Shown here piece after piece: positions 57,537 to 64,000 of a DNA stretch of 64,000 nucleotides (its first letter is position 1; the number at the start of each line of letters is the position of its first letter). This DNA comes from Platycnemis pennipes (lineage: Eukaryota > Arthropoda > Insecta > Odonata > Platycnemididae): the NCBI GenBank assembly GCA_933228895.1, contig OW121848.1, positions 160,534,688 through 160,598,687 on the forward strand. Reading direction: 5' to 3'. The notes under the pieces were generated by a model. The model was not told where the DNA came from. It did no database searches and was given only the letters and a program-made list of their open reading frames with translations. Position numbers and translations under genes: made by a program.

Positions 57537-60500
57537 TTCAATTCATCATTTACACAATCTCCTCCGTTTTGCAACGTGAATTGCCATTAACATTCCTTGC
57601 TGAACAATAGGGTTATAGTAGACGAGAAGAATATTCTGTTTCCCGGTGACCAAAATATCTCTTTTTTCTTTGATACCCAATATTCTATCGTAACCATTAT
57701 TCTGAACCTGCCGCAAATTGGTAAGTATGAATTTAGAAAATGAAAATGAAAGCTGCATCGGTTTTCTCTTTTTTTTAGAAGCAAAGTTAGATATACTCCT
57801 CACAACTTATATTCTCTGTGTATGCCGCACTTACTGCCCTTTAAGATGCTCGGATGGATAAATTGCACGTAATTTTTTCGGGAAACGAATCGAATTTTGG
57901 TGGCGAGTTTCATTTTCATGATCCGGGTATCACATACCTTCTTTTACGTTGATGGATGTCCGCGTTTTACGTTATAATCCTTTGGACCCGCTCCGTCTTG
58001 GAGCGAGGGGCCATTACTCTTTGGCTGAAGCCCCCCCCTGAGGCCCCGCCGGCCCTGGCGGCTCGGCGCCCCTGTGGCTCCTCCCACATTCCCAGCGCCC
58101 CCCCGAGGGGATGATTGGGCGATTTTCATTGAACCAATTGGAGCTTTGTTGGCTGGAAATGGAATCGCCGGGTTTCCGTTAGAATAGCTGTCACTCGGAT
58201 GCGGGAACAAATGACGCTCGTCCGGGCGGGAGAGGATGAGATGGCATTTTCCACGGCCCCTGGCGCCGGAAGCGGAAATGGATCGGTAGCCATTTTCGGG
58301 AGGTTGACCATCTTGTTTATTTTTTGTGGATATCAGGTTTCGTACGAGGGAGTTCTTAATCTCAGAAAGGGTATATTTAACGGAATTAAAGCTGTAATTC
58401 ACTCCTTTTAGTAATTACGGATCCATTCTGCGGCTGTATCATTATGTTCCTATTAACCTATTTCCATGCTTAATTCTGCTAATTTAGATTATCGTGGGAT
58501 AAGGAATTAAGGGGATCCTCTGATACTTTGGTTTATCAGGTGAGAGAAATGCTTCATTCCTTTATTATAAAAACCTAAACCACCAATTTAAACCATTTAA
58601 TGGGGGTTTTGTTGAATTATTTAAGTAGTCATGCTCGATGAAGTCTAGTGTGAATTGCTAAAGCAATTGTTATCTATTTGATTTCGTTTTATGTGTTCTG
58701 CACAACTTGCGATGCTCTGTAAATGTCCCAGCTGTACATCAATACTCACCGAATCCCTAGTTTAAATAGGTCTGACAGATTGATGGTAATTTACCGCATG
58801 CACATATACACCGTACCAATATTTCGAATTTTCAAGTTCGGTGTTTGCGACTACCAGATTGTTGTGAAAATCCTGAATTCAAATGTGCGTGGTGAACAGA
58901 TAAGAATTTGTTCACAACATGTAGCCCAAGTTTCTTGCCCAATCTTTGGCCACTGGAACAATAGGAAGTCGCGTAATTTGCGTTGCCGTTCTCTTACTCT
59001 ACCTGGAATGACTGTTTTTGCGCTTAGAGCGCTTTCTCTGCCTAGATGGAGTGAATTTCTTGAAGTGGGCGGTGGCGGTGCCTGAAATCCCATTGGCAGG
59101 TTTATTATTGCAGGGCTTATTGCATCTCTGGGAGCCCCCGTTGCCCTTGAGGTACCCCCCATTCTCTGCCCGCCTCGGGTGAAGCGAAGATGAGCTAACT
59201 CCCAGGGTGGTGGCAGATACACCCCACAGCAGGAACAGAATTACGGGCTCGGTCGGTCATTATTCCATCCCCCGTGGATTCTGCTGAGCGTTTTGCCGAG
59301 CTGTAACAGGCCTCTGTGGCGAGGGACGGTAATAAAGGGTAGGCGGTCGGAAATCGTATTCTGCGGCGCGAGCCCACCTCCGACAGTCAGTTGTTCTCGG
59401 TCTCCTCCGTACACGGAGCGTACCCGATGCTCACTTTGATACGAGGACTCAATCCCTTTCTCTCCAACTATCATATTTGCTGGGGCTTAAAATGATTGCG
59501 AATTGAGTCGGATTATCCTATATCATCCGACTTTTCCGTATGCAAGTACGCATCTCGGTGCTCGGCCGTGGTTTCGTTTGCGGCCATGCCTTTTTCCTGT
59601 TGAAATTGAAAAGGTTCTTTATTTTTCTGGGACTATAAGTTCCCTGGAACATCGAAAAAAAAATTGACATGCCAAAAAGAAAAAAAAGATATAAAGCGAA
59701 TGTAGTCAAGGCAACAGCCGTACAATTGTATAATGGAGCAATATAACACATATAACTTAGCAGTAAATAATAAATACGAATGTAATGAGTACATAACCAA
59801 TAATTGGTAAAGGTTGATTGGTTAAACCATTAATTGGTCGAAACAATAATTACATAACCATTACAATCAAAACCACTATATAAAATTAAAGAAAACACTT
59901 TAAGGAAAAAGAAATTTAAGAAAGGCAGAATAAATAATGATTTAAATGACTTGAAAATAAAGCATAAAATAACAAGGAATATAAATTAATATGCACAATA
60001 TCCATGTGCACAATATATGTTGGTGCATATGCACAATATATGTTGGTGGTGGTGGCAAGGAACACTGGCATGTTACGAGAAAAATTTCATTTGCGACGGT
60101 TGATATTTTATCGAGACATAACGCGTACTGAATTTTCAGCCGTTTATTCTCCTCGTTATTCACCCTCCCCCCAAATTAGCGGACGCCTGTCGCTCGTCTC
60201 GTCGCCTTTCTTCGTCGCAAATATCGACGACTTTGAATTTTTCTCCCGCTTCACTCGTATCACGACTCATAATCTACGTATCCCACGTATCACACTGGCC
60301 AAATACAAAAGCACCATGCCAAATACACGCAAGATTATTTCACCACATTTTCAACTGTCATTTATGCACTATTTTTGCTCTTAATTTTAATCACATTAGC
60401 CTTCTCTCAGTAGGGTTTTCGCTGGTTCTTCACACTCCCTTCATGTGTGGGTGTTTTCCTGCAGTGGGTTTTTTTCCGTGATGGGCATAGCTAATATCAC

Positions 60501-60724
60501 GTTTTTTCCCACAACTGTACACATCTTTTACACATACCTTTAATGTTATCATTTGCATCTTGTTGATTTTATATGGTTTTCCTAATCGAAACCTTATATT
60601 CATATTTTTTGTATTGTGTAACTATATTAATTTTTTTTCATTGTCATATTATCTTACTTATTTTTTCCTCATTGTAATTTCAATTATTTTTCTATTGTAA
60701 TTTATTTGAGTATTTGGAACAACG
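57537..60724. other. Unassigned DNA with two GC-rich patches
   Basis: GC-rich patches at 57960-58290 and 59040-59420 carry overlapping frames on both strands. The rest is AT-rich, with short direct repeats (TGCACAATATATGTTGGTG twice, near 60007-60044). No gene is recognised. Confidence 0.5.
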
Positions 60725-60848
60725 TTTGTATGTATATATATATATATGCTATATTTTATGCATCGACGAGGGGTTAGATGGAAGAAGGGACTTTTTAGTC
60801 TCAATCTCGCCCCAATAAAGACGCTTATCTATCTATCTATCTATCTAG
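60725..60848 (+). mobile_element. Possible retroposon 3' end with (TATC)n tail
   Basis: A short (TA)n run (about 60735-60747) is followed by GGGGTTAGATGGAAGAAGGG, CTCAATCTCGCCCC, AATAAAG (60814-60820) and a (TATC)n microsatellite (60826-60846). AATAAA directly before a simple-repeat tail is how many LINE and SINE 3' ends look. No coding part is attached. Confidence 0.4.
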
Positions 60849-61000
60849 ATGCTATGTTCTCACCGTATTCGTCGCATCTCTCTCATGCCACCATTTTAAT
60901 CACTTTTTCTGAGTGTCATCATTATGAAGCACCACCGTGCGATGCTCGAAGTCGTCGGTGCCATTATTTTTCGGAATCGAAAACTCTGAGCGGGATGCGG
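60849..61000. other. Spacer
   Basis: Nothing recognised. Confidence 0.5.
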
Positions 61001-61615
61001 AGGAGATAAGTTGTCCGCCATTGTTGAGTGTGGGAGGGTAAGGTTGGGGGAGGGAGTAGGGGTGGGTGGGTGAGAGAGGGAGTGGGAAATGGAACAGTGG
61101 AGGGGGAGGGGCTGGAGACAAAAAATGTCTTCCCACGCCCACCAGTCTCCCCTTCTCTCATTTTTCCCTCCCCCCCGCCCTCGTGCCGGAAAGAATGGTG
61201 ATCTCTTCGCAACCCTCCCCCCTCACGCACCCCACCCCCTGTATCCGCTATCACCACTCCCCCCCCCCCCTACACCCTTCCACCCGTTGGCGGGGAGAGT
61301 GGAGCAGGTCCCGGGTGCGGGCGAAAAGCGCCGTCGATGAGTTTGCCCAAGTGTCATTTGTTCCCGACCGCGTGTCGAAGGGGTGCGGGACGGGGAGGGG
61401 GCCATTACTTGCACCCGTGTCGTCTGCGGTGGGTGCAGCGAAATTTGCGGTTCTCTCCTCGCTTGAAGTGCGGAGTTGAAGAAGGGTCGGGGGAACGCTC
61501 CTTGCCGCTGTTTCTCATGCTGTGGACGGCGTCGAGGAGTTCCACTGTGGGTGGCGCTAGCTATCGTTCCCTCGAACAGATATGACAGCCGCCGTGTTCC
61601 TCTGCCCATCAATGG
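61001..61615. other. GC-rich islet
   Basis: G-rich to about 61110, then C-rich with a 12-C run (61259-61270), then CpG-rich. Several overlapping frames on both strands up to 137 codons; none is recognisable. Confidence 0.5.
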
Positions 61616-64000
61616 GGAACATGCACTATTTTTTATAACTCTTTGAATGTGAAGTTTATTAGCTAAAATGTGCTTGGCGACAATTTTGCTGATGAATTAA
61701 GTGGTCTTACAATATTATTACTCGTTGAAAATTGTACCTTTTCGGCAGCTTAAAGACACGACGTCACGGCACGGTATCACCATGAGCGTTGTTTATCTGT
61801 TTATGCGAGGAGGAAAGTTGTTAAATGAATACTTGGCGATAACGTCTGTATTTTTCTCATTTGTTTAATGCAATAAACGATTGTATTTCGATTTTTTATT
61901 TACGTAGTACGGATGGTAACGAGCAAATCGTCCATTAATTATATAATACCTGTGTAGTGCCCAAGAATTTCCACTACGTCTATGCAATCGCTGGTTTTTT
62001 TTAAGAAGAACGCCGCCAAAAGGGAGTCAACCAAATAAAATTGTCGGAATGTGCTTTTTTAAGTATTTTTTCAGTCATCGTTTCGTTCGAGAAACGGCTA
62101 AAAATGTATTTTCCACAATGTATTCACCCACCACCACCCACAATCTATTCACTTCGTTTTATTTTAAAAATAAATGTCTTATCTCCGTAGCAATATGGAA
62201 CCTATACGGTGCAGAGACGTCAGAAGGCGTTTCGGGTCACGTGACTTCGTCAATTTCCGGGAACATTTTAAGATCATTTAATAATCTTTGTGGTGGGCGT
62301 AGACAAATTTGGCTTATATATTTAAATTGGTGAGGAAATTTTGCATCAAGTGCATCAATTATCTTTGAGAAAAAAATTTCATGCATATTCCCCATTGAAA
62401 TATAATTTCGTTAGTTGTGGATTATTACCTACCTGATTTGAGATATCGACATTTTTTTCGCTAAGCAAATTCTAATCGTTGGTCATGACTCTTCGGTTTC
62501 AATAAAGATTTTGTATGCAAGAAAATGTCAATATGTATACGTATCATTGTAAATCCATAATTGAGTGACTTTCTGTGCCTCTGAAGAGTCAACTTGTCAG
62601 TACACTCTCTTTTTGACGGTAATTTGTTCGAAAGATGTTCATTAGTGCGGAACACGTGGATGAACAGCGATGAAAAGTATTTTAAAAAGGGAAAGCTAAA
62701 TGCTTAGCTGAAGTTCTTGACAATTGATTTATCCTAGTAATGCACATAGTTAAAATTATAATTTTTGTAATAGTTCAGTTGCCTGCTTAGAAATCAGATT
62801 CTAACATTCGTTAATGAGCATTTAATGCTTGTAGTTTTATCTTTTTCTTTCCAAAGACTCATTTCGTGAAAGAAAGATTGACAACATTCAATGGCTGTTC
62901 TCACAAAGTATTACTGAAGTTTTGTTTGTTCATGATCATTTTTAAAAGGCATACCATTACTTTGAGTTTTCTGGTATACACGGTATTGGCTATCGCAAGC
63001 TCAAGCTGAGGTAAAAAAGTTATGCTGTTTATAGAATTTACGTATCTGATGCTATTCGTTGTACATCTATTAATATTCAGCAGTTTTTAATAAGGTAAAT
63101 AGAAAAATATACTTTTTTGGGAATGAAATGAGCCTCTTAATTCATCTCATTCAATCAATGTGTTGCCCGCAATAAATTGTCTAGATCGGTGCTACATAAG
63201 AATTTGGCATGGGCGTATAAAATAAAAAACATATGCAGAGGAGCGAATTTTATCTCAAGTTTTATTTTCCGACATTAGAATCAGTAAAAATATTAGCTGG
63301 GACAAAAGATTTGTTGAACAGTGTAGTTGTTGGAAAACAATTCTTAAAATATAGCAACAATAACAGCTTAAGTTGTTGAAAATCTTGGACATACTGAATC
63401 TTTGAGGATGTTCCTTTCAGATGTCCGGTAGTTTGCTTTGACAGGTCGGTAGCTTTGCGATAACATTAATAGCCATAGGACTTGTTATGAATGCCTACAC
63501 ATTTATAGGAACGGAGAAGGAAACTTTGATGTGGCGATACGATTTGAATTACAAAGAAAGAAGCGATTTTCTATGCTTCAAACTAGTAGAGAGATTTCTA
63601 TAATGTCTTCCTCATTGAGTAACTACGCGAGAATGTATTTTACGATACCAAGTCTGTATTGTGTGAGGAAATATTTCATATTCATGTTACTGTAAACTTT
63701 ATTTGACTTTACATAGACAATCGCATTCGCAAGCGGTAGTGAAATATTTAGAATTTAGAATATTTATTTTTCAATTCTGGTATTACAAAAACAATAGTTA
63801 GGTAACCCCTAAGGAATACGCCTCTATTGGGGCTACTATCATGTAATCCATGCAAACAAATGTAACAAACAATACATAATAAGAATTTTACATATCAAAT
63901 ATTTATAGAATCCTGTGAAAATTATGACAATAATAGGGATATTAACACAAGATAAAACAGCGATAACAGTGATTATGAGTGAGATAGTTAAAAACATCGT
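61616..64000. other. AT-rich DNA, nothing recognised
   Basis: About 2.4 kb with no credible gene. A single GTCACGTGAC palindrome lies at 62236-62245. The window ends in the same AT-rich sequence. Confidence 0.5.

Noticed and set aside
1..64000. CRISPR array, operon or prokaryotic system
   Set aside because: No regularly spaced repeats with spacers, no ribosome-binding-site-linked gene series; base composition and mobile elements are eukaryotic.

Overview
The window looks like non-coding, repeat-rich nuclear DNA from an arthropod, most likely an insect with a large genome. The evidence is a dense mix of decayed non-LTR retrotransposons (LINEs), tRNA-derived SINEs, solo LTRs, a Penelope-like 3' end, a hAT MITE with a perfect 8-bp target duplication, and AT-rich DNA interrupted by GC-rich islets. 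I could not identify a single host protein-coding gene, tRNA gene, rRNA gene or CRISPR array. Most open frames longer than 60 codons sit in the GC-rich islets or antisense to transposons and show no family resemblance. The lineage cannot be fixed from the sequence alone; an odonate or orthopteroid insect is only a guess. Family names such as LINE-A or MITE-B are working labels used here.

Layout. 1-13 kb: the edge of a LINE-A copy, a 269-bp hAT MITE (569-837), an R1/LOA-like reverse transcriptase pseudogene on the plus strand (6226-7213), a 27-G tract, a fairly young jockey/CR1-type LINE 3' end on the minus strand (9300-10190), and a large GC-rich islet (11.7-13.0 kb). 13-26 kb: LINE-A copy 2, an imperfect hairpin at 15.9 kb, a palindromic insert with a 12-bp duplication (19043-19269), MITE-B1, twin GTCACGTGAC boxes (21.6 kb), a tRNA-SINE, two solo LTRs of one family in opposite orientation (22830-23011 and 24902-25090) around a Penelope-like 3' end, and a plus-strand LINE-A fragment. 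26-41 kb: a minisatellite, MITE-B2, LINE-A copy 3, two nested local direct duplications (31.5-33.5 kb), a candidate exon at 36.5 kb, and MITE-B3. 41-52 kb: a near-perfect 43-bp hairpin (43791-43885), a MITE-B end fragment, a full tRNA-SINE (45.2-45.7 kb), a second long hairpin (47170-47317), and MITE-B4. 52-64 kb: an RTE-like LINE (52034-52850), LINE-A copy 4, a second RTE-like LINE whose 3' end carries the LINE-A tail (55605-56775), a retroposon 3' end with a (TATC)n tail, and a last GC islet.

How the parts relate. Seven of nine LINE pieces with coding evidence lie on the minus strand, the bias expected if the window were part of a long intron of a plus-strand gene; this is inference only. 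The most unusual signals are the five-copy MITE-B family, three copies of which carry a perfect TGACGTCA (CRE) site; a 3' tail shared by two unrelated LINE families; and several long hairpins that could yield small RNAs. I see no operon-like or multi-gene system, and nothing here can be called an undescribed biological system without further computation.
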